Assembly: GCF_018499875.1 (NCBI RefSeq)
Contig: NZ_JAHBAY010000009.1
Coordinates: 186,001 to 250,000, forward strand
Length of the DNA: 64,000 bases
Reading direction: 5' to 3'
Source: Kineosporia corallincola
Lineage (GTDB): Bacteria > Actinomycetota > Actinomycetes > Actinomycetales > Kineosporiaceae
Made by a program: the position numbers and the translations under genes. Shown piece after piece: positions 32,646 through 40,195 of this stretch (the first letter of the stretch is position 1; each line of letters opens with the position of its first letter). The notes below the pieces were generated by a model, which was not told the origin of the DNA, did no database searches, and saw nothing but the letters and a program-made list of their open reading frames with translations.

Positions 32646-33011
32646 GTGCTCCACGCCCGTTCCGTCACCACGCTCGTCCTGGTGTCCGTCGCCGGTGCCC
32701 TCCTCGGCGGCTGCTCGGTGACCGAGGCCGTGCCGGTCTCCGCGGCCACCGTCGCGTTCGTCGCCGTCTGCCAGGACGCCCGCACCGGGACCGTGCTCAC
32801 CGACGGCTACTGCCTGGGCGGCCACCCCGGCGCCGCGTGGCGCTACTACGACGACAGCCTGTACCGGGCGGCCGATCCCGGTGCGTTCACCGCCGGCCAG
32901 AAGCCGGACGGCGGCCTCAGCACGCTGCCCACGCCCGACGCGACCACCACCGTCGAGGTGCAGTGGGGCCGGCACGCCCTGACGATCGAACGGCACCCCG
33001 CCACCTCGTGA
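32646..33011 (+). CDS. Small lipoprotein
   Basis: A 121-residue protein with a lipoprotein signal (VTTLVLVSVAGALLGGC, lipobox LGGC) after GTG 32646, which has GGAGG 9 nt upstream. The mature part contains two more Cys (FVAVCQDARTG and TDGYCLGG) and ends in VEVQWGRHALTIERHP. It would be anchored outside the membrane. Family not recognised. Confidence 0.7.
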   Translation: MLHARSVTTLVLVSVAGALLGGCSVTEAVPVSAATVAFVAVCQDARTGTVLTDGYCLGGHPGAAWRYYDDSLYRAADPGAFTAGQKPDGGLSTLPTPDATTTVEVQWGRHALTIERHPATS

Positions 33012-33066
33012 CCCGGCCACCGGACCTCGGAATCACCAGGGGCGTCCCCGATTCCGGCGCGGAAAA

Positions 33067-33948
33067 CTAGCCGGCGACGGCCGGTTCCAGCGTCTCCTCG
33101 CACCACTGACGGAACGTGGTGGGCGAGCTCGACGCCGGGGTCCGGGTGACGCCGAGGTCGAGGCCGTCGTTCTTGGCCAGGGCCATGTCGAGCAGTCCCC
33201 GAGCCATCGCCTCGCTGTGCCCGGCCCGCACCAGGTTCGCCAGGAACGCCTCCGGCTCGATCTGCTGGTAGCGCACCGGGCGGCCCAGCACCTCGGAGGC
33301 GATCTCCGCCATCCGGTCGGGCGACAGGTCCTCCGGCCCGAGCACGGGGACCTCCTGGTGGCCCGACCAGGTGCTGTCGGTGAGCCATCCGGCGGCCGCG
33401 GCCGCGATGTCGCGGGCGGCCACCGTGGGCACGGCCAGGCCGGGCGCGGCCGGGCCGGACCAGACGCCCCGCGCGGCGATCGGCCCGGCCTGCCGGGCCA
33501 CGTTGTCCATGAACGACGGCAGGGTCAGGGCCCGGTAGGCCACCCCGGTGGCGACGATCGCGTCGTCCATCGCCAGGGTCGCGGTGACGTGACCGGCCCG
33601 GCCCGCGGCCGGTGTGCCGCGCCCCAGCGCGGACACCCCGACCACCCGCCCGGCGAACGAGGTGAAGGCCCGCAGCGCGGGGCGGGCGAAGCCGGAGTAG
33701 GCCTCGTCGGGGGAGGAGGCGTGCGGGGCGGCGGGCACGAGCCAGAACACCGCGTCGGCGTCGTGGAACGCCTCGGTCACCACGGCCGCGTCGGCGTGGG
33801 TTCCGGCGACCACCTCGACCCGCCCGGCCACGGCCGGGCCGAGCCGGGCCGGGTCGCGCGCGACCACCCGCACCTTCTCCCCGGCGGCCAGCAGGTCCCG
33901 CACCAGATGACGCCCGATCCGGCTGGTCGGGGCGGTGACGGCGATCAT
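33067..33948 (-). CDS. NmrA-family NAD(P)-binding protein
   Basis: A 293-residue atypical short-chain dehydrogenase/NmrA-like protein: MIAVTAPTSRIGRHLVRDLL as the Rossmann start (TAPTSRIG in place of GATGxxG), VRVVARDPARLGPA as cofactor 2'-phosphate strand, AVFWLVPAAPHA and later EIASEVLGRPVRY. It lacks a YxxxK catalytic pair, so it may be a redox sensor or azoreductase-like enzyme. GAGGAAAGCGAG precedes ATG 33948. A LysR gene is divergent from it and probably controls it. A decayed relative lies at 1904-2488. Confidence 0.82.
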   Translation of the reverse strand: MIAVTAPTSRIGRHLVRDLLAAGEKVRVVARDPARLGPAVAGRVEVVAGTHADAAVVTEAFHDADAVFWLVPAAPHASSPDEAYSGFARPALRAFTSFAGRVVGVSALGRGTPAAGRAGHVTATLAMDDAIVATGVAYRALTLPSFMDNVARQAGPIAARGVWSGPAAPGLAVPTVAARDIAAAAAGWLTDSTWSGHQEVPVLGPEDLSPDRMAEIASEVLGRPVRYQQIEPEAFLANLVRAGHSEAMARGLLDMALAKNDGLDLGVTRTPASSSPTTFRQWCEETLEPAVAG

Positions 33949-34018
33949 GATGTCTCGCTTTCCTCGGCTGTTCTGAGGCCTCCAGTCAAGGCCCGTCGCC
34001 CCGCCGGGTGAAGGACCG

Positions 34019-34031
34019 ATCGGCTCTCGAT
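34019..34031. promoter_or_regulatory. Candidate LysR box
   Basis: ATCGGCTCTCGAT has perfect 4-bp arms ATCG/CGAT around 5 nt and fits the T-N11-A pattern of LysR regulators. It sits in the 98-bp gap between the divergent NmrA-like and LysR genes, close to the LysR start. Confidence 0.45.
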
Positions 34032-34046
34032 TGATACCCTGCGGAT

Positions 34047-34934
34047 ATGAGTGGGCTGGAGACCCGGCAGCTGCGTTACTTCGTGGCGGTGGCCGAGGAA
34101 CGGCATTTCGGGCGTGCCGCACAACGTCTGGGCATGGCCCAGCCTCCGCTGTCGCGCGCCGTCCGCGACCTGGAGCGCCAGCTCGGCGTGCAGCTGCTGG
34201 TGCGCACCACCCGGCAGGTCACGCCCACCGCCGCCGGTGAGACGCTGCTGGAAGACGCCCGGGCGGCACTGGAGGCCGTGGCGGCGGCCGAGCACCGGGC
34301 CCGCCGGGCCGGCGCCCCGCGGCCGGTGCTCCGCCTCGCGTTCAAGGCCGACCACGACGCCGGGCTGCTGCCGCGCCTGCTCGAGGCCTACGACCGGCTG
34401 CCGGTCGAGCTGCTGATGGGTGGACGTGGCGCGCAGGCGCCCCTGCTGCGCGAGGGCCGGGCCGACGTCGCGCTGATCCCGACCCCGTTCGACGACCGGG
34501 GCATCGACTCCGAGCCGCTGCTCACCGGACCGCGCCGGGTGGCGCTCGCGGCCGGTGACCCGCTGGCCGCGAAACCGGTTCTGCGGCTGGCCGATCTGGC
34601 GGGGCGGCGGCTGCCCGACGGCGGGCCGGCCGAGGGCGGCGGAACCGGGTCGCCCCGGCACTACCGCAGCACGATGGACCTCGCGCAGATCTTCAACCTG
34701 GTCGAGGTCGGCCAGCTCGTCTGCTTCCTGCCGGAGTGGGTGGCCGACCGGCACGCCCGCCCCGGCCTCGCCTACCGGCCCGTCGAGGATCTCGCCCCGG
34801 TGACGCTGGTGGTCGCCTGGCCGGCGCAGTCCCGCTCGCCCGAGGTGGCGGCGTTCGTGCGCACCGCCCGTCAGGTCGCCAGCAGCACCGGGTCGCCCAC
34901 CTCCACCGCCCCCGGCAGCACGACGGAACCGTAG
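34047..34934 (+). CDS. LysR-family transcriptional regulator
   Basis: A 295-residue LysR regulator: N-terminal helix-turn-helix ETRQLRYFVAVAEERHFGRA and MAQPPLSRAVRDLERQLGV, then a periplasmic-binding-like effector domain. It is divergent from the NmrA-like gene and likely its activator. Its 3' end overlaps the convergent MOSC gene by 64 bp. Confidence 0.88.
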   Translation: MSGLETRQLRYFVAVAEERHFGRAAQRLGMAQPPLSRAVRDLERQLGVQLLVRTTRQVTPTAAGETLLEDARAALEAVAAAEHRARRAGAPRPVLRLAFKADHDAGLLPRLLEAYDRLPVELLMGGRGAQAPLLREGRADVALIPTPFDDRGIDSEPLLTGPRRVALAAGDPLAAKPVLRLADLAGRRLPDGGPAEGGGTGSPRHYRSTMDLAQIFNLVEVGQLVCFLPEWVADRHARPGLAYRPVEDLAPVTLVVAWPAQSRSPEVAAFVRTARQVASSTGSPTSTAPGSTTEP

Positions 34935-35557
34935 ACCCCGAGCCAATTCTCGCGGTCCCGGGCGACGGTCCGCAGCACCTCCGGCGTGCGCCGCCCGGTG
35001 GCCGGGTCGACGGTGATCACCACGCAGCGCCGGTCGCGCTGGTCCACCCGCATCACCGCCGGCCCGATCCTCAGCTCGTGCCCGACCCAGTCGTCCTCCG
35101 GGAAGTCGCCCCCGACCAGCGGCTCCACCACCAGATTCGGCCGGAAGCGCAGCACCTGCGCCGGTGTGCCGGAGAGCTCCCCGATCCGGGCGGCCGCGCG
35201 CGTGGTGATCAGCGACAGCGGCGCGTTGTCGAACGTGCCCCGGTCCAGCTTCATCACCCGCTCCGCCCCGAGCTCGGCGGCCAGCTCCGGCGAGGTGACG
35301 TCCAGCTTCGCCCCCGAGGGCGTCAGCACGCGACAGCCCGCGCCGGTCAGGTCCGGCCGGTAGTCGTTGAGGTCGTTGCGCTGGCGCAGGGTCAGCCACG
35401 GAAAACCGTTGCCCGCCGGTCCGGGTCGCACGAAGGCCCAGCGCCGGTCGCCGGCCAGGCCGTGCCACGACACCTCGGCGCGCTCCAGCGCCTCGGCCGC
35501 CATCGACTTGACCGGGTAGCGGTACAGCGCAGCCACCCGTCCCACCTGCTCGGCCAT
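34871..35557 (-). CDS. MOSC-domain protein
   Basis: A 228-residue protein with an N-terminal beta-barrel (RVAALYRYPVKSMAAEAL, HGLAGDRRWAFV) and a C-terminal MOSC domain including RFRPNLVVEP, DQRDRRCVVITVDPATGRR and LGVYGSVV. The Cys in RRCVV is the conserved MOSC cysteine. The family handles molybdenum cofactor or sulfur transfer and includes N-hydroxylated-compound reductases. Its 3' end overlaps the LysR gene. Confidence 0.85.
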   Translation of the reverse strand: MAEQVGRVAALYRYPVKSMAAEALERAEVSWHGLAGDRRWAFVRPGPAGNGFPWLTLRQRNDLNDYRPDLTGAGCRVLTPSGAKLDVTSPELAAELGAERVMKLDRGTFDNAPLSLITTRAAARIGELSGTPAQVLRFRPNLVVEPLVGGDFPEDDWVGHELRIGPAVMRVDQRDRRCVVITVDPATGRRTPEVLRTVARDRENWLGVYGSVVLPGAVEVGDPVLLAT

Positions 35558-35792
35558 CGCCCGTTCCTCCCGTCGTGGCCGGTCAGGGTCTCACAGCCAC
35601 GCGCTCCTCGCCGGTGATCCGCCGGATCCGGTGCGAGATCGCGGAGACGCCCACCATGCTGGGCACAAAGCGCCGGCGGCGGCCACCGTGAGGTGACCGC
35701 CGCCGGGTCGGGAGCCCGTGAACAGCGGGCCGCCCGGACCGGTGACCGGAGTCAGCCCGCCCCCGGTCACCGGCCTGTCCGTGGGGGATTCG

Positions 35793-37718
35793 CTATCCCA
35801 GGGCCAGCGCCGCCGCGTACCCGGCGCGCACCGCCTCGCCGACCTTGGCCGGCTGCACGCAGTCGCCGATCGGGTGCACCTTCGGCGAGTCGCCCAGCTG
35901 CTCCACCAGCGAGCGGGCCGGGAGCACCCCGAACGCGCTCACCACCGTGTCGGCCTCCAGCGTGACCTCACCGTCGGGCCCCTCGGCGACCGCGCCGCCC
36001 GCCGTGACCCGGGTGATCCGGTGCCCGGTGAGCACCCTGACACCGGCCTCGGACAGGTCGCGCAGCAGCGTCACCCGGTTGACCATCAGCATGTCGCGGG
36101 CCAGCTCCGGGGCCACCTCGACCAGCGTCACCCGGTGCCCGTCGCGGGCCAGCTCCAGCGCGGCGTCCGCGCCGGACAGCCCACCTCCGGCCACCAGCAC
36201 CCGCTTTCCCACCGCGGCGCCGCGGTGGAAGGCGAGCACGTCGACCGTGTGCTCGTCCAGCCCCTCGATCCCGCGCGGCCGCAGCGGCACCGAGCCGGTG
36301 GCCACGATGATCTCGTCGGCCGCGGCCACCTCCGGGCTGTCCGCCGCGATCGTCACCCCGGTGTGCACGGTGACGTCCAGACCGGCCAGCTGCCGCTCCC
36401 ACCAGGTGATCATCGAGCGTAGCTCACGCTTGAACGCGGGGGTGGCGGCGGGCAGCAGCACGCCGCCCAGCTGCTCGTCCTGCTCGTACAGGTCCACGGT
36501 GTGACCGCACAGGGCAGCGGTCCGCGCCGCCTCCATACCGCCCGGCCCGCCACCGATCACGACCACGTGCCGCGGGTTCGCCGACGGCACCGGGCCGGCT
36601 TCCAGCTCGTGGCTGACCGCCGGGTTGACCGCGCACTCGACCGGCTTGCCGAAGAACGCGTTGCCGGTGCAGTAGGCGTTGCAGCGGATGCACGGCCGCA
36701 CGTCCGCCGACCGCCCGGCCCGCAGTTTGTTCACCAGGTCCGGGTCGGCGATCAGGCCGCGGCCGATCGCGACGAAGTCGGCCCGGCCCTGCTCCAGCAG
36801 GCGCTCGCCGTCGACCGGGCGCAGGTTGCCGACCGCCGCCACCGGGATCGAGACGACCTCCTTGAGAGCCGTGGCCGCGCCCGCCATGCAGGCGTCCCCC
36901 AGGTAGTAGGGCGGGAACACGTAGTCCATCGCCTCGTAGGAGCCCTCGTCGGCGATGATCAGGTCGATGCCCGCGCGCTCCAGCTCGACCGCGATCTCGC
37001 GGGTGCTGGCCGGGGTGCGCCCGCCCTCGAAGCGGTGATCGACCGACAGCCGGAAGCTGACCGGCACGCCGGGGTAGCTCTCCTTGATCGCCGCCACGAT
37101 CTCGGCGGTGAACCGCACCCGGTTCTGCACCGAGCCGCCGTAGGCGTCGGTGCGCCGGTTCCAGACCGGGCTGAGGAACTGGTCGAGCACGTAGCCGGTG
37201 TGGCCGTGCAGGTCGATCATGTCCACCCCGGCCTGGCGTGCCCGCACCGCGGCCTCGCCGAAACGCCGCACGATGATCGCGATCTCGTCGGTGGTCAGGG
37301 GGCGGCAGCGGATCGAGGGGTCGCCGAACCAGGTGTTGTCCGAGGCGGAGACCGGAACCTGGCCCTCCCGCACGGTGTTGATGTTGCGGCCCAGCCCGGC
37401 GGTGAGCTGGAGGGCGAACAGCCCGCCCACGGAGTGCACGGCCTCGGCGATCGCGGCGATGCCCGCGATGTGCCCGTCGGTGTCGATGCGGGCCAGGCCT
37501 TGGGTGATCGGCTCGGTGTCGGACTGCACGGCGGTGATACCGCTCATCACCACGCCGGTGCCGCCGGCCGCGCGGGCCCGGTAGTAGGCGGCCTCGCGGG
37601 GCGTGCTCCTGCCGTCGGGCGTGCACATCTCGGTGCCCATCGGTGCGAGCAGAACCCGGTTGGGCACCTCCAGCGAACCGATGCGGCCCGGCGCGAGAAT
37701 CCTGTCGAAGGAGGGCAT
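35793..37718 (-). CDS. NADH:flavin oxidoreductase / 2,4-dienoyl-CoA reductase-like enzyme
   Basis: A 641-residue FadH/trimethylamine-dehydrogenase-type protein. Residues 1-350 are an old-yellow-enzyme TIM barrel (RVLLAPMGTEM, DLHGHTGYVLDQFLSP, YGGSVQNRVRF, GRGLIADPDLV). Then a four-cysteine iron-sulfur region follows, RPCIRCNAYCTGNAF and KPVECAVNP, and the C-terminal half holds FAD/NAD Rossmann motifs VVIGGGPGGMEAARTAA and VLVAGGGLSGADAALELA. It would transfer electrons from NAD(P)H to unsaturated acyl-CoA or similar substrates. ATG 37718 has GGAAGTG 8 nt upstream; ATG 37727 is the alternative. Confidence 0.88.
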   Translation of the reverse strand: MPSFDRILAPGRIGSLEVPNRVLLAPMGTEMCTPDGRSTPREAAYYRARAAGGTGVVMSGITAVQSDTEPITQGLARIDTDGHIAGIAAIAEAVHSVGGLFALQLTAGLGRNINTVREGQVPVSASDNTWFGDPSIRCRPLTTDEIAIIVRRFGEAAVRARQAGVDMIDLHGHTGYVLDQFLSPVWNRRTDAYGGSVQNRVRFTAEIVAAIKESYPGVPVSFRLSVDHRFEGGRTPASTREIAVELERAGIDLIIADEGSYEAMDYVFPPYYLGDACMAGAATALKEVVSIPVAAVGNLRPVDGERLLEQGRADFVAIGRGLIADPDLVNKLRAGRSADVRPCIRCNAYCTGNAFFGKPVECAVNPAVSHELEAGPVPSANPRHVVVIGGGPGGMEAARTAALCGHTVDLYEQDEQLGGVLLPAATPAFKRELRSMITWWERQLAGLDVTVHTGVTIAADSPEVAAADEIIVATGSVPLRPRGIEGLDEHTVDVLAFHRGAAVGKRVLVAGGGLSGADAALELARDGHRVTLVEVAPELARDMLMVNRVTLLRDLSEAGVRVLTGHRITRVTAGGAVAEGPDGEVTLEADTVVSAFGVLPARSLVEQLGDSPKVHPIGDCVQPAKVGEAVRAGYAAALALG

Positions 37719-38043
37719 GGTGATCATCACTTCCGTTGCGGCAGAGCCGGTCGTTCTGGTGGCTTCGTGAGTACATCCTGCTCGTGCGGGTTTTCGCCGG
37801 TCAGAGGCGATGGTCCCCGACCGTCGATGACCCAGGTGCCGCCGGCGGCCGTCGGGGGACGGTGAAATAAGGTGACCCTCACGAGTGTCCGGACAGCGGT
37901 GACTGATGTTGCCCACGTGGCGATTTCCGGAAATCGGGACGCCTGACGATGCCCGTTGGATGGGTTTGTCACGATCCGGGCCGTTGGGCGTGCTTGGGTA
38001 GGGTGGACCCTGGCGAGGCTGAGAGCGAGGAGCCCGGACGACG
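37719..38043. other. Intergenic gap with a perfect 16-bp palindrome
   Basis: Upstream region of the reductase gene and of the WXG100-like fragment. CGATTTCCGGAAATCG (37921-37936) is a perfect palindrome and overlaps the first copy of a 20-bp direct repeat. No gene is seen. Confidence 0.5.
37924..37943 (+). repeat. Direct repeat, copy 1
   Basis: TTTCCGGAAATCGGGACGCC, matched at 19 of 20 positions by 38390-38409, in the same orientation. The two copies flank the truncated WXG100-like gene. Confidence 0.8.
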
Positions 38044-38325
38044 ATGGACGGGCTGGATCCGGCGCTGGAGTGGGTATGGGACGCTCTCGTGCTCGCCACG
38101 TCCTGGCAGCAGTGGCCGGACGGCGACCCGGGCGCCTGGCGTGAATTGGGCGACGCCTGGGGGGAATTGGCTTCGACCATCGAGGAGGCGTTCCAGGGTC
38201 TCGGTGCCGACGCGACGAACGTGGCGATGACCTGGGGTGGCGACGCCGGTGAGGCGTTCGTGCGGCGGTGGGGCGAGTTCGTCGGAGCCGATGGTCTCCG
38301 CGGGTGCCCGGTCGTTCATCTTTGA
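38044..38325 (+). pseudogene. Truncated WXG100-like N-terminal domain (type VII substrate/toxin fragment)
   Basis: A 93-residue frame starting MDGLDPALEWVWDALVL and continuing WPDGDPGAWRELGDAWGELA, STIEEAFQGLG, MTWGGDAGEAFVRRW. This matches the N-terminal helical domain that precedes toxin domains in type VII secreted polymorphic toxins of actinomycetes. The frame then ends in an unrelated tail, ADGLRGCPVVHL, so the rest of the effector is absent. It lies between two direct repeats. It may be a small expressed protein, but decay of a larger gene is more likely. No T7SS genes are nearby. Confidence 0.55.
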
Positions 38326-38588
38326 CACCACCAACGGGCTCTGGCCGGTGTGAAAAAGTCGGGGGCGTGTCCCGTGGCCGGCATAGCCTTTTCCGGAAGT
38401 CGGGACGCCCGGACGTAGTGGCCGGGGGTCGGCGACCCGGGCTGATCGGCAGGTTCCGGAGGGTGATCCCGGCGGTTTCGCTGCTCCGCAGGTCAGCAAG
38501 GCGTTGGTGGGGTGCAGGGTGACGCGCACCGGGGGCGAGAGGGCCAGTAAAGTTGCTCGCGCCCACCGAGCAAAGGACCAGCCTGATC
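38326..38588. other. Intergenic region with second repeat copy and M18 promoter
   Basis: Contains a TTTGACACC/GGTGTGAAAAAG imperfect hairpin near 38327-38356, the second direct repeat, and TAAAGT (38548-38553), a possible -10 box for the aminopeptidase, followed by the AAAGGA site. Confidence 0.4.
38390..38409 (+). repeat. Direct repeat, copy 2
   Basis: TTTCCGGAAGTCGGGACGCC, one base different from 37924-37943 and 466 bp downstream of it. It lies just past the truncated WXG100-like frame. Confidence 0.8.
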
Positions 38589-39845
38589 GTGACCGATCCC
38601 GTAGCAGACCTCGCCGCCTTCATCGCCGCCTCGCCCACGCCGTACCACGCCGTCGCGGAGTGCGTCCGCCGGCTGTCCGAGGCCGGGTTCACCGAGCAGG
38701 TCGAGACCCAGGACTGGGACGACTCGCCCGGCGGCCGCTACCTGGTGCGCGACGGCACGCTGCTGGCCTGGTACGTCGGCGAGAACACCGGCCGGGCCCC
38801 GATCCGGGTCTACGCCGCCCACACCGACTCACCCACCCTGAAGATCAAGCCGCAGCCCGACACCGGCTCGCTGGGGTGGCGCCAGGCCGCGATCGAGGTC
38901 TACGGCGGCCCGCTGTGGAACTCCTGGCTCGACCGCGACCTGGGTCTGGCCGGGCGGCTCGCGCTGCTCGACGGCACCGTGGTGCCGGTGAACGTCGACC
39001 GCCCACTGCTGCGGGTGCCGCAGCTGGCCATCCACCTCGACCGCGACGTGAACCAGGGCCTCAAGCTCGACGCGCACCGGCATCTGCTGCCGGTCTGGGG
39101 CCTGGGCGACGTGACCGACGGCGACCTGATCGACTTCCTCGCCGCCGAGGCCGGGGTCGAGGCGAACCGGGTGGCCGGGCACGACCTCGTCGTCCACGAT
39201 CCCACGCCCCCGGCCCGGCTCGGGCGGGACGGCGAGCTGTTCGCGAGTCCCCGCCTGGACAACCAGGCCTCGCTGCACGCCGGCGTCAGCGCCCTGCTCG
39301 CCGCGGTCGCGGCCGGCCCGGCGACGATCCCGGTCATGGTCGGCTTCGACCACGAGGAGGTCGGCAGCAGCTCCGCCACCGGCGCCGGCGGCCCGCTGCT
39401 CGAACAGGTCCTGACCCGCCTGGCCGGCGGTGCGGACCGGCGCTGGCAGGCCTTCGCCGTCGCCCGCTGCCTCTCGGTCGACGTCACCCAGGCCGTGCAC
39501 CCCAACTACCTGGAGCGGCACGACCCGCTGCACCTGACCTTCCCGAACGGCGGCCCGGCGCTCAAGGTCAACTCCAACCAGCGCTACGCCACCGACGCCC
39601 CGGGCGCCGCGGCCTGGCGGCGGGCCTGCGCGAACGCCGGTGTGCCGAACCAGGTGTTCGTGGCCCGCAACACCGTTCCTTGCGGATCGACGGTCGGCCC
39701 GATCCTGTCCACCCGCCTGGGCATCCGCACCGTCGACGTCGGCATCGGCGTGCTCTCCATGCACTCCGCCCGTGAGCTGTGCGGCGCCGACGACCCGGGG
39801 CACATGGCCGTCGCCGCCACCGCCTTCCTCGGCGACCCGGACTGA
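38589..39845 (+). CDS. M18-family aminopeptidase
   Basis: A 418-residue zinc aminopeptidase (aspartyl aminopeptidase type) with the metal and catalytic motifs of clan MH: YAAHTDSPTLKIKP (His-x-Asp), SPRLDNQASLHAG, FDHEEVGSSSATGAG (Glu-Glu) and DVGIGVLSMHSARELCG (His). It removes N-terminal, probably acidic, residues from peptides in the cytoplasm. GTG 38589 has AAAGGA 12 nt upstream; a TTG at 38553 is in frame. It ends in a hairpin. Confidence 0.9.
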   Translation: MTDPVADLAAFIAASPTPYHAVAECVRRLSEAGFTEQVETQDWDDSPGGRYLVRDGTLLAWYVGENTGRAPIRVYAAHTDSPTLKIKPQPDTGSLGWRQAAIEVYGGPLWNSWLDRDLGLAGRLALLDGTVVPVNVDRPLLRVPQLAIHLDRDVNQGLKLDAHRHLLPVWGLGDVTDGDLIDFLAAEAGVEANRVAGHDLVVHDPTPPARLGRDGELFASPRLDNQASLHAGVSALLAAVAAGPATIPVMVGFDHEEVGSSSATGAGGPLLEQVLTRLAGGADRRWQAFAVARCLSVDVTQAVHPNYLERHDPLHLTFPNGGPALKVNSNQRYATDAPGAAAWRRACANAGVPNQVFVARNTVPCGSTVGPILSTRLGIRTVDVGIGVLSMHSARELCGADDPGHMAVAATAFLGDPD

Positions 39846-39860
39846 CACCACCTTCGATCA

Positions 39861-39898
39861 TGGACGGCGCGGGGCCCGGAAAGGCCCGGCGCCGTCCA
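39861..39898 (+). terminator. GGACGGCG-family hairpin after the aminopeptidase
   Basis: TGGACGGCGC and GCGCCGTCCA arms extended to GGGCC/GGCCC with one mismatch around a short loop, followed by ATTTTG. It starts 16 bp after the stop codon. Confidence 0.75.
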
Positions 39899-39930
39899 CC
39901 ATTTTGCGCAGCAGGCCAAGGACGAACCGT

Positions 39931-40131
39931 GAATTCGCCGGACCGGTCCGGGCGGCACGTGCCTCGACGTCGGTGCGGTGGAGCCGGAGAACGGTGGCGG
40001 CGTGCAGCTGTGGGACTGCAACGGGCCGCTGCCTCACCACGTCCGGCGACGTTCCGGCCGCGGGCGACCGGGTGTTCCTCTGGGACTGTAGCGGCGGCAA
40101 CCTCAACCAGGTCTGGCACCTCCCGGCCTGA
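39931..40131 (+). pseudogene. Remnant of a ricin-B-type lectin (CBM13) domain
   Basis: Two pieces of beta-trefoil lectin are recognisable: GPGGTCLDVGAVEPENGGGV followed by QLWDCNG, and, in another frame, TGRCLTTSGDVPAAGDRVFLWDCSGG followed by NLNQVWHLPA and a stop. Between them one lobe's core is missing and the frame changes near 40020. No start or signal peptide precedes it. It is probably the end of a secreted carbohydrate enzyme lost by deletion, next to the GH16 gene. Confidence 0.65.
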
Positions 40132-40149
40132 ATCACGACGGCCGATGAC

Positions 40150-40185
40150 GGACGGCGGAACACCGGGAAAGGTGTTCCGCCGTCC
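40150..40185. terminator. Perfect 15-bp-arm hairpin
   Basis: GGACGGCGGAACACC (40150-40164) and its exact complement (40171-40185) around GGGAAA. It lies 11 bp beyond the GH16 stop on the minus strand and can also end plus-strand transcripts from the lectin remnant. Confidence 0.8.
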
Positions 40186-40195
40186 ATGATTCGCT

